Shown here piece after piece: positions 41,954 through 50,298 of a DNA stretch of 64,000 bases. Location of the stretch: the NCBI RefSeq assembly GCF_000426345.1, contig NZ_AUFE01000012.1, positions 92,710 to 156,709 on the forward strand, written 5' to 3'. Numbering within the stretch: the stretch's first letter is position 1; each line of letters opens with the position of its first letter. The notes beneath the pieces were generated by a model. The model saw nothing but the letters and a program-made list of their open reading frames with translations, was not told where the DNA came from and did not search any database. The translations under genes and the position numbers were made by a program. Source of the DNA: Cupriavidus phytohabitans. Lineage in GTDB: Bacteria > Pseudomonadota > Gammaproteobacteria > Burkholderiales > Burkholderiaceae.

Positions 41954-43414
41954 TCACAGGCCTGGCCTGACGGTCCAGCGCGAGCCCGGCGTCACCGGCG
42001 TCGCGCCACCTGCAGCACCGCCTCCTGCACTGCCCGGTGCGCTGCCGCCGGTCTTGTCCTCTTCCATCTGCAGGCCGGCCTGGCGCGCGGCATTGCGCAA
42101 ACTGGCAATGTCCGTGCCCGGCTTGAGCGTCACCACCAGCATGCGGCCGCGGTATTCCAGCGCCTGCAGCGCATCGGGCGGCAGCCGGCGCGCGGCCTGG
42201 GCAAAGCGGTCGGCCAGCGGCAGGAAGTCTTCCGGCGTGCTGCGGCCGCTGGCGATGCGCAGCTGCTCGACCTGCCGGCGCATCTGCAGCGGCGCGTCGA
42301 GGATGGCCTGGGTCTGCGGGAAGGCGCTGCGCAAGGCCTGCTGCTGCGCGGCTTCCACGCGCTGCTGCTCGTTGCGCAGCAGCAGCCAGTGGATGTTCAT
42401 GCCCAGCACCTGCACCAGCACGATGCCGGCCAGAAGCGCCAGCGGAATCCGCCATGCAGCCAGGTTCCAGCGGTCGGCGCGGCCCTGCGCGAACTCGAAC
42501 TGCGCCAGGTCCAGTGCCGGCTCGCGCAGGCACGCCTGCGCGCCTTCGATCCACAGCGGCCAGCCGGCGCGGGCGGCGTTGCGCAATGCGGGAACCGGCG
42601 CTGCGGCGGCGGCATCGGCGTCGGCGTACCAGGTGCCGTCGGGCGCCAGCGCCTGCCAGGCCGCGAGCGCGTCGTCGCCCAGCAGCAGGCCGTAGCCGGC
42701 GTGTGCGCCGGTGCGCACGGTCAGTTGCCACTGGCTGGCCAGCGCAGAAGCTGGCCCGGTGGTGCCGACGGTGGCGCTGTCGAGCAGTTCGCCGCCGGCT
42801 GCCAGGGCGCTGGCGGCCGCCTCGACCACCAGCGTTGCTGGCTCCTCCCGTCCGGCTTCCTCCGCCGGGCGCAGCGTGGGCTCGGCGCCGGGCGCCTCGG
42901 TTGCGGCTGCCTCTGCCTCTGCCAACGGCAGGCACAGCTGCGCCGGCAACACATGGCGGCGGCGATGGCGGTGTTCGGCAAAGGCGTCGAGCACGGCCCG
43001 CAGCCAGGCGCGGTCGGCCACCATCAGCAGTCGCCGGCGCGGGCCGCGAACCGCGGCGCTGCCGTCGAGCGCGGGCCCCACGCCGATATGGCAGGGCTGG
43101 GCGTCGGTGGCGAGCGCGTCCTCGATCAGGTTGGGCAGCGCCTGTTTCAAGCGCGCCGGCGGCAGCGGCGGCACGGTGGCTGTGGTCAGCAGTACGTCGC
43201 TGGCGGCCAGGATCAGCACCAGCCGTTCGGCAGCGGGCAGGTCGGCGATGCGGGCGTGGCCTTCGCGCAACACTTCAGGGACCGTGCTGCCAGCCCCGCG
43301 CCGTGCGGCATCCGTGCCAGTGCGCGCAAGGGCGAACGGCAGGGCGCCGAACTGCCAGGGTTGCGGTTGATCGTGCGGCCGGTGCGGCAGGCGGACGTAC
43401 AGGGTGGTGCTCAA
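41954..43414 (-). CDS. gspL: Type II secretion protein GspL
   Basis: A 486-residue protein with an actin-like cytoplasmic region (about 1-310; LVLILAASDVLLTTATVPPL, LKQALPNLIEDALATDAQP, RRRLLMVADRAWLRAVLDAF), one transmembrane helix (IPLALLAGIVLVQVLGMNIH) and a periplasmic GspL domain. It links GspE to the platform. Translation seems to begin at TTG 43414, because AAGGA lies just upstream and no ATG is near. The 219-bp gap between gspK and gspL is unusually long for this operon and contains tandem repeats. Confidence 0.88.
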   Translation of the reverse strand: MSTTLYVRLPHRPHDQPQPWQFGALPFALARTGTDAARRGAGSTVPEVLREGHARIADLPAAERLVLILAASDVLLTTATVPPLPPARLKQALPNLIEDALATDAQPCHIGVGPALDGSAAVRGPRRRLLMVADRAWLRAVLDAFAEHRHRRRHVLPAQLCLPLAEAEAAATEAPGAEPTLRPAEEAGREEPATLVVEAAASALAAGGELLDSATVGTTGPASALASQWQLTVRTGAHAGYGLLLGDDALAAWQALAPDGTWYADADAAAAAPVPALRNAARAGWPLWIEGAQACLREPALDLAQFEFAQGRADRWNLAAWRIPLALLAGIVLVQVLGMNIHWLLLRNEQQRVEAAQQQALRSAFPQTQAILDAPLQMRRQVEQLRIASGRSTPEDFLPLADRFAQAARRLPPDALQALEYRGRMLVVTLKPGTDIASLRNAARQAGLQMEEDKTGGSAPGSAGGGAAGGATPVTPGSRWTVRPGL

Positions 43415-43426
43415 GTTTTCCTTAAC

Positions 43427-43462
43427 GTGGCGTCAGTGGCGTCAATGGCGTCAGTGGCGGGA
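43427..43462. repeat. 9-bp tandem repeats just upstream of gspL
   Basis: Four consecutive 9-bp units (GTGGCGTCA, GTGGCGTCA, ATGGCGTCA, GTGGCGGGA on the plus strand) end 13 bp before the gspL start codon. They lie in the 5' leader of gspL within the gsp operon. No coding role is seen. Confidence 0.75.
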
Positions 43463-43633
43463 CATGGGGGAAAAAACCGGGGAAGGCGCATTGCCGCGTG
43501 GCGCCTCGCTCGCGCCAGCCTCGCAGCATACCTTGCCTGTGTGACTAAACCGCGTCAATACCATTCTCCCCGGTTGCCAATACCCCGCAAATTGCGTCGC
43601 CTATGCGGGCTGCGTGCGCGTTGTATCAGACAT

Positions 43634-44668
43634 TCAGCGCAGGTCCGGCAGCCGGTCGGCGTCCTGTATCCAGACCACCCGCGTCGTATTGGTGGCACCC
43701 AGTGGCTCGCCACGGAAGACCAGCGACACCTGCAGCCGGCTGGCGCGTTCGTGGCGAACCAGCCCGTAGACCAGGAAATAGTGCGTGCGCACGTCGATCA
43801 TATTGGCCAGGCTGGCGCTGTCGGCCTGGGGCGCGACCGCTGCCAGCTGGGTCTGCACGTTGCCGATGTTGTTGAAATAGGCGCGGTCGCGCTGGCGTAC
43901 CAGTTCGCGGGCGCGCTCCAGTGGCAGCTTGTCGATCACGGCGGCCAGCACCTCGGCCTCGGCGGTGTTGGCGTTGACCAGGGTGCGCGCGGGCAGCACG
44001 GTGACAAACGGCTCCAGCACGGCGACCATTTCCGGCGTATAGCCGGGCAGGGACAGCAGCCCCTGCACGCTGTCGAGCGGGCGCGGCGCCGCTCGGCCGC
44101 CGCCATCGCCGCTACCGCCTTGCGCCGCCTGCAGCATGGCGCGCGCGGTGGACTCGGCCAGTTGCGGGTTCAGGCCTACCGTCTGCAGCAGGCGGCGGTA
44201 GGCGGCCTCGGCCGCGGGATCGACCGAAGCGGCGCGCCCCTGGCCAGCGGTGGCGGTCCAGATCACCAGGTTGGCGAGGTTGAAGCGGGCCTGGGCATCG
44301 AGAATGCGGCCGGACAGGAACGAGTTTTCGCCGGCCACGTCGGTGCGCAGCGAAGCGCCGAGGAAATCCGACAGCCGGGTTTCGGCGATCGGCACCGCCC
44401 AGGGCTCGCCGAGCTGGTCGACATTGGTGCGGCGCTGGTCGTCGCGCAGGATCAGCCGCGCCCAGTCGACCGCGGCGCGCTCGATCCAGGTCGCCTGCGC
44501 CAGCAGCCGCTGGTTCTCGATGGCACGGATCTGCACCTGCTGGCGCCACAGCATGCCGGACACCACCACCACGGCCAGCGTCACCATCAGCAGCGCGGTG
44601 ACCACGGCGGCACCGCGGGCGCGGCGCCGCGCGAAGGTCGGGCGGGAGTGGACGGGGACGCGCCTCAT
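43634..44668 (-). CDS. gspK: Type II secretion minor pseudopilin GspK
   Basis: A 344-residue protein begun at ATG 44668. The prepilin leader is GAAVVTALLMVTLAVVVVSG after a basic stretch RRRAR, without the usual Phe-Thr at the cut site, as is normal for GspK. The large globular part has the GspK region ARFNLANLVIW and two calcium/SAM-like subdomains (LLSLPGYTPEMVAVLEPFVT, VNANTAEAEVLAAVIDKLP). GspK caps the pseudopilus tip with GspI and GspJ. Its start overlaps the gspJ stop. Confidence 0.93.
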   Translation of the reverse strand: MRRVPVHSRPTFARRRARGAAVVTALLMVTLAVVVVSGMLWRQQVQIRAIENQRLLAQATWIERAAVDWARLILRDDQRRTNVDQLGEPWAVPIAETRLSDFLGASLRTDVAGENSFLSGRILDAQARFNLANLVIWTATAGQGRAASVDPAAEAAYRRLLQTVGLNPQLAESTARAMLQAAQGGSGDGGGRAAPRPLDSVQGLLSLPGYTPEMVAVLEPFVTVLPARTLVNANTAEAEVLAAVIDKLPLERARELVRQRDRAYFNNIGNVQTQLAAVAPQADSASLANMIDVRTHYFLVYGLVRHERASRLQVSLVFRGEPLGATNTTRVVWIQDADRLPDLR

Positions 44669-45372
44669 AGCCCGGTCATGCAGATCTTCCGGAACTGCCG
44701 CGGCGCGTCGCCGTCGCCCATGCGCGCGAGCACGGTCAGTTCGACCGCGCGCACCGCGGTGTCGGGCTGCGCCGTGCCGGCGTCCGAAGCCGCCACCGCG
44801 CTGGCGGCGTTGCCGGCGAACAGGACGTTGCGGATGCGGCCGGTGTCGGCCTGCCAGCCGGCAGGCTCCACCCAGGCGCGCGCGCTCATGCCGGCGACGT
44901 CGGGCAGCACGCGCCGCACCTGCGCCGCATTGTTGCCGCCCTGGCGCAGCGACAGCAGCGCCGACTGCAGCCCGGCCCGGTCGGCCACCGGCGGCGCGGC
45001 CACCCGCACCAGCGTATTGCCATCGATCTGGTATGAGAGCACCTGCCACGTGGGCGGCTGCCCCTCGTCGCGGCGGTCGCGCACCAGCAACAGCCGGTCC
45101 GGGCCGACCTCGACCGGGCTGCCCTGCAGCAGCGTGGGGTTGGCAAGATGCTCGCAGTCAGCCTGGAACTGGCCGTAGAGAATCTTAAGCGCATCCAGGC
45201 GCGCATCGTGGTCGGTCAGGCGCTCGCGGCTGCGCGTCAGGCTGTCGAGCGCGCGCCAGCCGATCACCGCCATCACCGCCAGCAGCGTGATCGCGACCAG
45301 CATCTCCAGCAGCGTGAAGCCGCGGGTGCGCTGGCCCGGGCGTTGGCGCTCAGAGCACGTTGCGGGCTTCAT
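44665..45372 (-). CDS. gspJ: Type II secretion minor pseudopilin GspJ
   Basis: A 235-residue protein from ATG 45372. The prepilin peptidase site is RGFTLLEMLVAITLLAVMAV. Its globular part contains LARMGDGDAPRQFRKICMTG at the end and DRAGLQSALLSLRQGGNN in the middle. GspJ is part of the I-J-K tip complex. It overlaps gspI by 23 bp and gspK by 4 bp, so the three are translationally linked. Confidence 0.93.
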   Translation of the reverse strand: MKPATCSERQRPGQRTRGFTLLEMLVAITLLAVMAVIGWRALDSLTRSRERLTDHDARLDALKILYGQFQADCEHLANPTLLQGSPVEVGPDRLLLVRDRRDEGQPPTWQVLSYQIDGNTLVRVAAPPVADRAGLQSALLSLRQGGNNAAQVRRVLPDVAGMSARAWVEPAGWQADTGRIRNVLFAGNAASAVAASDAGTAQPDTAVRAVELTVLARMGDGDAPRQFRKICMTGL

Positions 45373-45748
45373 TGGGAACGATGGTGACCAGCCACGCCAG
45401 CCGCACGGACTTGTCGGCGGCGGACGGGTAGACCGCGATCTCGACGCGGCGGAAAACCGGGTTGGGCGTGCCCGAGACCGATTGCTCGCAGTACAGCGGG
45501 GTGCCGCCTTGCGGGCACGCATAACCGCTGACGCCGGGCTCGGGCCAGGTCTTGGACAGGCGCAGCGCGGCCAGGTGGTTCTCGGCGCTCCATTCGGCCA
45601 GCATGCGGGTCTGCAGCGCGGCGCCGGCGTCGACCATCGAGCCCATGGCGCGCATCGCCGCGGTCAGCGCGACCGCCAGGATGGTCAGCGCGACCAGTAC
45701 CTCGATCAGCGTGAAGCCGGCGCGGCGGCGGCGGGGAGTGCGGGTCAT
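45350..45748 (-). CDS. gspI: Type II secretion minor pseudopilin GspI
   Basis: A 132-residue protein with processing site RRAGFTLIEVLVALTILAVA and the GspI region AEWSAENHLAALRLSKTWPE followed by FRRVEIAVYP. It nucleates the pseudopilus tip complex. It starts inside the end of gspH (4-bp overlap) and overlaps gspJ by 23 bp. Cys residues in GYACPQGGTPLYCEQ may form a disulfide. Confidence 0.93.
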   Translation of the reverse strand: MTRTPRRRRAGFTLIEVLVALTILAVALTAAMRAMGSMVDAGAALQTRMLAEWSAENHLAALRLSKTWPEPGVSGYACPQGGTPLYCEQSVSGTPNPVFRRVEIAVYPSAADKSVRLAWLVTIVPNEARNVL

Positions 45749-46242
45749 GGCGTGCTGGCGAAGTAACGGCCGCCACCATCGCCGGTAATGTCCACGCGGA
45801 TATCGCCGCGCACCAGGACCAGCCGCTGTGGCATATCGATCAACTCGCGCCCGAAGACCAGCCTCAGCGGGCCGCCGGTGCCGGTGGGCCGGCCGCCTTC
45901 GGCAACCACCACCTGGTCCAGCGCCAGCCGCCAATGGCCCGGCGCGAACACGTCGGTGCGCATGGGGATCCAGCCGTTCGGAGTCGATTCCAGGAAGCGC
46001 CAGCCGCCGGCGTCGCCTTCCCAGGCGATCGGGCGGGCGCCGAGCTGCGCCTCTTCCTGCGCCAGCTCGAACAGCCGCGCGATGCGCTGGCCGTCATCCA
46101 GCACGCGTCCACGCTCGTTGGGCGAGGCGTTGACCGCAACCAGCGAGATCACGATGCCGGCGATCACCATGACCACCAGCAGCTCGAGCAGGGTAAAGCC
46201 CCGGCGCCGCAAGGGCGCGCGGCGGTGCGGCGCCGTGGTCAT
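45745..46242 (-). CDS. gspH: Type II secretion minor pseudopilin GspH
   Basis: A 165-residue protein with prepilin site RRRGFTLLELLVVMVIAGIV followed by a GspH/FimT globular domain (DGQRIARLFELAQEEAQLGA, GWRFLESTPNGW). It is the minor subunit connecting the GspG filament to the tip complex. It begins 27 bp after gspG ends. Confidence 0.92.
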   Translation of the reverse strand: MTTAPHRRAPLRRRGFTLLELLVVMVIAGIVISLVAVNASPNERGRVLDDGQRIARLFELAQEEAQLGARPIAWEGDAGGWRFLESTPNGWIPMRTDVFAPGHWRLALDQVVVAEGGRPTGTGGPLRLVFGRELIDMPQRLVLVRGDIRVDITGDGGGRYFASTP

Positions 46243-46269
46243 GGGTCAGGGAAGATGTGGGCGCGGGAT

Positions 46270-46743
46270 CTATTCCCAGTTGCCGATATCGGCGTCGTTG
46301 CCGTTGCCGCCGGCCTGGCCGTCGGCGCCGAAGCTGAACACGTCGATCTCGCCGCGCACGCCCGGGTTCAGGTACTGGTACGGATGGCCCCAGGGGTCCT
46401 TGGGCAGCTTTTCCAGGTAGCCGCCGCCCTTCCAGTTGTTCGGCACCGGCTCGGTGGTGGGCTTGGTCACCAGCGCTGCCAGGCCTTGCTCGGTGGCAGG
46501 GTAGCGGCTGTTGTCGAGCCGGTACAGCTTGAGCGCCTGCATGATCGACGAGATATCCTGGCGTGCCGCGACGATGCGCGCTTCGTCCGGACGGCTCATG
46601 ATCTTGGGCACTACCAGCGCCGCCAGCACGCCAAGGATCACGATCACCACCATGATTTCGATCAGGGTGAAGCCGCGCGCGCGGCGGGCGCGTGCGGGCC
46701 GGGAACGGGCAGGGCTGGCGGAACGGGTAGGGAAAATGCGCAT
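46270..46743 (-). CDS. gspG: Type II secretion major pseudopilin GspG
   Basis: A 157-residue protein from ATG 46743. A long basic leader precedes RARGFTLIEIMVVIVILGVL with the conserved +5 Glu. The globular domain has the alpha-beta pattern DISSIMQALKLYRLDNSRYP, GGYLEKLPKDPWGHPYQYLN and calcium-site region DADIGNWE. It is the main pseudopilus subunit and the first gene of the G-H-I-J-K-L-M-N-D-E-F operon. Confidence 0.96.
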   Translation of the reverse strand: MRIFPTRSASPARSRPARARRARGFTLIEIMVVIVILGVLAALVVPKIMSRPDEARIVAARQDISSIMQALKLYRLDNSRYPATEQGLAALVTKPTTEPVPNNWKGGGYLEKLPKDPWGHPYQYLNPGVRGEIDVFSFGADGQAGGNGNDADIGNWE

Positions 46744-46910
46744 CGTCTGTGAACCTCGTTGCTGGAATGGCTGGGCTCGCGGCCGGGCTGGCGGCGGGCC
46801 GGTTTCGCCAGTCAGTATAACCGGCGCCACATGACTGTTTTATGGGGGGTGGCGTCGGCGCCGCAGCAATGTGCGATGCAAGTCACTACCGGTTCCCTGT
46901 GGCCTGATTT

Positions 46911-46933
46911 AACTTGCATCCTGAATGCATATT
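46911..46933. promoter_or_regulatory. NsrR-type operator upstream of nsrR
   Basis: AACTTGCATCC-T-GAATGCATATT is an 11-1-11 imperfect inverted repeat with the TGCAT half-site core known for NsrR operators. It lies 18 bp before the nsrR start, over the likely promoter, which suggests autorepression. Confidence 0.65.
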
Positions 46934-46951
46934 TTTTAAGATGCCGCCACG

Positions 46952-47404
46952 ATGCAACTGACCCGTTTTTCCGACTATGCACTGCGCCTGCTGATGTACG
47001 TCGCCCGTGGCGACGGCAGCCGGCCCATCACCATTGCGGAAGTGGGCCAGCAGTTCGACATCTCGCACAACCACCTGGTCAAGGTGGCGGCGCGGCTGTC
47101 GAAGCTGGGCTGGATCACGGCCACGCGCGGCCGCCACGGCGGCCTGCAGCTCGGGCCGGGTGCCGACAAGCTGACCATCGGTACCATCCTGCGCGAGCTG
47201 GAAGGCCACAAGGCCATCATCGACTGCGACAACCCGCCTTGCGCGCTGAACGGCAACTGCCGCCTGAAGCGCGCGCTGGACGTGGCCGAGCAGGCGTTCT
47301 ACCGCGCGCTGGACGATGTCACGCTTGCCGATGTCACGGGCAGCAAGACTGCCGAGTCGATCATCCGGCTGCATCGCGATTTCCTGAACCGGCGTTCGGC
47401 CTGA
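46952..47404 (+). CDS. nsrR: Rrf2-family nitric-oxide-sensing repressor NsrR
   Basis: A 150-residue protein: MQLTRFSDYALRLLMYVA, winged-helix VGQQFDISHNHLVKVAARLS and RGRHGGLQLG, then Cys92, Cys97 and Cys103 (DCDNPPCALNGNC), the iron-sulfur ligands of Rrf2 NsrR. Nitric oxide damages the cluster and releases DNA. The next gene is hmp, the classic target, and TGCAT-type inverted repeats precede both genes. Confidence 0.94.
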   Translation: MQLTRFSDYALRLLMYVARGDGSRPITIAEVGQQFDISHNHLVKVAARLSKLGWITATRGRHGGLQLGPGADKLTIGTILRELEGHKAIIDCDNPPCALNGNCRLKRALDVAEQAFYRALDDVTLADVTGSKTAESIIRLHRDFLNRRSA

Positions 47405-47456
47405 GTGGACTTTGTCCGTGCAGGCGCCCACGAGCGCCGGTTTTATTGTGCGAAAA

Positions 47457-47479
47457 AACATGCATATTGCATGCATGAA
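47457..47479. promoter_or_regulatory. NsrR-type operator upstream of hmp
   Basis: AACATGCATAT-T-GCATGCATGAA is an imperfect inverted repeat rich in the ATGCAT half-site, 20 bp before the hmp start codon. It shares the half-site with the element before nsrR. Confidence 0.65.
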
Positions 47480-47498
47480 TTAAACGGAGTGTTATTTG

Positions 47499-48719
47499 AT
47501 GCTGTCCGCCGCTTCCCGCCCCTATATCGATGCGAGCGTCCCCGTGCTGCGCGAGCATGGCCTGGCCATCACCACCCATTTCTACCGCGAGATGTTCTCC
47601 GACCGTCCTGAGCTCACGCAGATGTTCAACATGGGCAACCAGGCCAACGGTAGCCAGCAGCAATCGCTGGCGTCGGCCGTGTTCGCCTACGCCGCCAACA
47701 TCGACAATGGCGCCGCGCTGGCGCCGGTGGTCGACCGCATCGTGCACAAGCATGCGTCAGTGGGTCTGACTCCGTCGCATTACCCGATCGTCGGCCGCCA
47801 CCTGCTGGGCGCGATCAAGGCCGTGCTGGGCGATGCCGCCACGCCGCCGCTGCTGGCTGCCTGGGACGAAGCCTATTGGCTGCTGGCCGGCGAGCTGATC
47901 TCCGCCGAGGCACGGCTGTACCAGCGCACCGGCGTTGCCGCCGGCGAGCTCACGGCGGTGCGCGTGGTGCGCCGCGAAGCGCAGGGCGAGCAAGTGGTGT
48001 CGCTGACGCTGGCGGCCGCCGACGGCGGCCCCCTGCGCGACTTCCGCCCCGGCCAGTACATCAGCGTCGAGGCGCGTCTCGATAACGGCACGCGCCAGCT
48101 GCGCCAGTATTCGCTGTCGGGCGAGACCGGCCTGCCCACCTGGCGCATTTCGGTCAAGCGCGAGGATGGCGACCAGTCGACGCCGGCTGGCGCGGTTTCC
48201 AACTGGCTGCATGCGAACGCGCAGGAAGGCACCGAGCTGAAGGTCAGCGCGCCGTTCGGCGATTTCACCCCGGCGCTCGACGGCCATCGCCCCCTGGTGC
48301 TGCTGTCGGGCGGCATCGGCATCACGCCGATGATCTCGGTGCTGCGCACGCTTGCCGCCCAAAGCTCGCAGCGTCCGATCCTGTTCGCCCACGCCTCGCG
48401 CAGCGGCCGCCACCACGCACATCGCGCCGACCTGCAGTGGGCGCGCGAGCGGTTGCCCCAACTGGTGACGCATATCAGCTATGAAGAGCCCGAGGCCGGC
48501 GACGCCATCGGCCGCGACTACGATCACGCCGGCACCATGCCGATGGCCGAGTTGCTGGCCCGGCCGGAGCTGCAGCGCTTCATCGACGGCCGCTTCTACC
48601 TGTGCGGGCCGCTGGGCTTCATGCAGGCGCAGCGCCATGCGCTGGTCAGCGCCGGCGTGCCGGTGGCGCACATCGACCGCGAAGTCTTCGGCCCGGACCT
48701 GCTCGACCACCTGCTCTGA
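47499..48719 (+). CDS. hmp: Flavohaemoprotein, nitric oxide dioxygenase
   Basis: A 406-residue protein from ATG 47499 after an ACGGAGTG site. Residues 1-140 are a globin (REHGLAITTHFYREMFSDRP, VDRIVHKHASVGLTPSHYPI with the proximal His region). Residues about 150-255 form an FAD domain (RQYSLSGE, ISVKREDG) and the rest an NAD domain (VLLSGGIGITPMISVLRTLA, FYLCGPLGFMQ). It converts NO to nitrate using NADH and oxygen. It is controlled by the adjacent NsrR. Confidence 0.96.
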   Translation: MLSAASRPYIDASVPVLREHGLAITTHFYREMFSDRPELTQMFNMGNQANGSQQQSLASAVFAYAANIDNGAALAPVVDRIVHKHASVGLTPSHYPIVGRHLLGAIKAVLGDAATPPLLAAWDEAYWLLAGELISAEARLYQRTGVAAGELTAVRVVRREAQGEQVVSLTLAAADGGPLRDFRPGQYISVEARLDNGTRQLRQYSLSGETGLPTWRISVKREDGDQSTPAGAVSNWLHANAQEGTELKVSAPFGDFTPALDGHRPLVLLSGGIGITPMISVLRTLAAQSSQRPILFAHASRSGRHHAHRADLQWARERLPQLVTHISYEEPEAGDAIGRDYDHAGTMPMAELLARPELQRFIDGRFYLCGPLGFMQAQRHALVSAGVPVAHIDREVFGPDLLDHLL

Positions 48720-48815
48720 GCCCGTTGCCACGGCTTGGCCGGTGATGGCGACAGTGTCATGTGGCTCTGGTACGCTTGGCGCGATCCTCCAATCCGCGTC
48801 AGGGGTACCGTTCCC

Positions 48816-49547
48816 GTGCAACTCTCCCTCCGGCCTGTCCTTCGCTTCAACGCCGCGGCGCCGTGGCTGCCGCGCCTGGCGAGCGTAGCGCTGTTTGTCG
48901 CGCTGTGCGCGCTGGCCACATACTGGGTTCTGACCTTCAGCGCGATGCGCACCCTGCCGGTGCCGCAGAGCGCGCGTGTTGCCCAGACCGAGGCTGTCGA
49001 GACCGGCGCCGTGGCGACACTGTTCGGCGGCTCGGCCCAGGGCGGTCCGCGCGACGTGCAACTGCTCGGCGTGGTGGCCGAAATCGATGGCGGGGCCGGC
49101 GCGGCGATCGTTTCACTGGACGGCGGGCCGCCCAAGGCGGTGCGGTCCGGCGCCGAGCTGTCGCAGCAGATCCGGCTGGTGGAGATCCGCCAGCGTTCGG
49201 TAGTGATCGACCGCAGCGGCGTGCGCCAGGAGATCGCGTTGCCGGTGCAGCAGGGCGCCGCGCGCGCACCCGCCGCCGGTGCGCCGGCTCCCGCGCTGCC
49301 GACGCCGCCAGCCGGCGCCGCCGCGCCTATGGCGACGCCGATGCCGCCGCCGGCTCCGGTGGCCCCGGTGGCAAGCCAGCCGGCCCCGGCGCAACCTATC
49401 CAGCAGGCCCAACCCATCCAGCCGGCTCCAGGCCAGCCCCCGCAGCCGCAAGTCCAGACCCAATCCCAGCCGCAACCCGCGGCCCAGCATCAGCCCATGA
49501 TGGCGCCGCCGCCCAGCCAGGACGGGATGCTGGTCCCCAAGAAATAA
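48816..49547 (+). CDS. gspC: Type II secretion protein GspC
   Basis: A 243-residue protein, probably begun at GTG 48816 after AGGGG. It has a cytoplasmic N-terminus, a helix (about 19-41, LASVALFVALCALATYWVLT) and the HR domain (about 65-128, TLFGGSAQGGPRDVQLLGVV, IVSLDGGPPKAVRSGAEL), which contacts the GspD N0 domain. In place of the PDZ or coiled-coil domain of many GspC proteins, the C-terminal 105 residues are Pro/Gln/Ala-rich. It is separated from gspG by nsrR-hmp and reads in the opposite direction. Confidence 0.85.
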   Translation: MQLSLRPVLRFNAAAPWLPRLASVALFVALCALATYWVLTFSAMRTLPVPQSARVAQTEAVETGAVATLFGGSAQGGPRDVQLLGVVAEIDGGAGAAIVSLDGGPPKAVRSGAELSQQIRLVEIRQRSVVIDRSGVRQEIALPVQQGAARAPAAGAPAPALPTPPAGAAAPMATPMPPPAPVAPVASQPAPAQPIQQAQPIQPAPGQPPQPQVQTQSQPQPAAQHQPMMAPPPSQDGMLVPKK

Positions 49548-49701
49548 GCTGGCAAGGCCGCGAATATTCGCCTCCCGTTGCGTTCCCTTACGGGCCGCCA
49601 GCCTTTCTGTGAGGCGGGTAACATCGTATTAAAAGCGCCAACCTCCCTGCATCGTCTGCGTTCTAATCCGTACATGCCAACGTGATGACAAGGAGCAAGA
49701 C

Positions 49702-50298
49702 ATGCAACGCAATCACAAGCAGCAGATCCTGAAGCAGTTCCTGGCCGCCTCGGCCGCCCTGCTGGTTGCCGGCGGCGCCTTCGCCCAGGCCAGCGCGCCC
49801 GCCGCACCGGCCGGCAAGCCCGGCCCCGGCCACCACCATATGGGCCATGGCGGCGGCTGGATGAAGGCGGTCGATACCGACAACGACGGCACGATCTCGA
49901 AGGCCGAGGCCGACGCCTACTTCAACAAGCTGGACACCAACCGTGACGGCAAGATCGACAAGGCCGAGATGGACGCGCACCGCAAGACCGTCATGGCCGA
50001 GCGCCACGCCCGCATGCAGGCCGCCTTCGACGAGAAATTCAAGGCAGCCGACAAGAACGGCGACGGCGCCCTGACCAAGGCCGAGGCCAATGCCGGCCTG
50101 CCGCGGCTGGGCAACCGCTTCGACCAGCTCGACGCCAACCGCGACGGCAAGCTGACCCGCGACGAAATCCGCGCCGGCATGCAGAAGATGCACCGCGACC
50201 ACCATCGCCGTGGCCCGCAGGGCCAGGGCGCTCCGGGCAGCCAGCCGGCTCCCGCGAACCCGTCTTCACCGGGTGCCCCATCCACCAGCGGCGGCTGA
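49702..50298 (+). CDS. Secreted EF-hand calcium-binding protein
   Basis: A 198-residue protein with a signal peptide (cut near AFAQAS), a His/Gly stretch (GHHHMGHGGG), and four EF-hand loops: DTDNDGTISKAE, DTNRDGKIDKAE, DKNGDGALTKAE and DANRDGKLTRDE. Each has Asp/Asn at positions 1, 3, 5 and Glu at 12. The tail is Pro/Ser/Gly-rich. It probably binds calcium in the periplasm; the role is unknown. The AAGGAGCAAGAC site supports ATG 49702. Confidence 0.85.
   Translation: MQRNHKQQILKQFLAASAALLVAGGAFAQASAPAAPAGKPGPGHHHMGHGGGWMKAVDTDNDGTISKAEADAYFNKLDTNRDGKIDKAEMDAHRKTVMAERHARMQAAFDEKFKAADKNGDGALTKAEANAGLPRLGNRFDQLDANRDGKLTRDEIRAGMQKMHRDHHRRGPQGQGAPGSQPAPANPSSPGAPSTSGG

Noticed and set aside
41417..45178. 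A 1253-codon plus-strand frame opposite gspJ-gspM
   Set aside because: It is antisense to five clear gsp genes. Long stop-free antisense frames are expected in GC-rich coding DNA; there is no start signal or recognisable fold.
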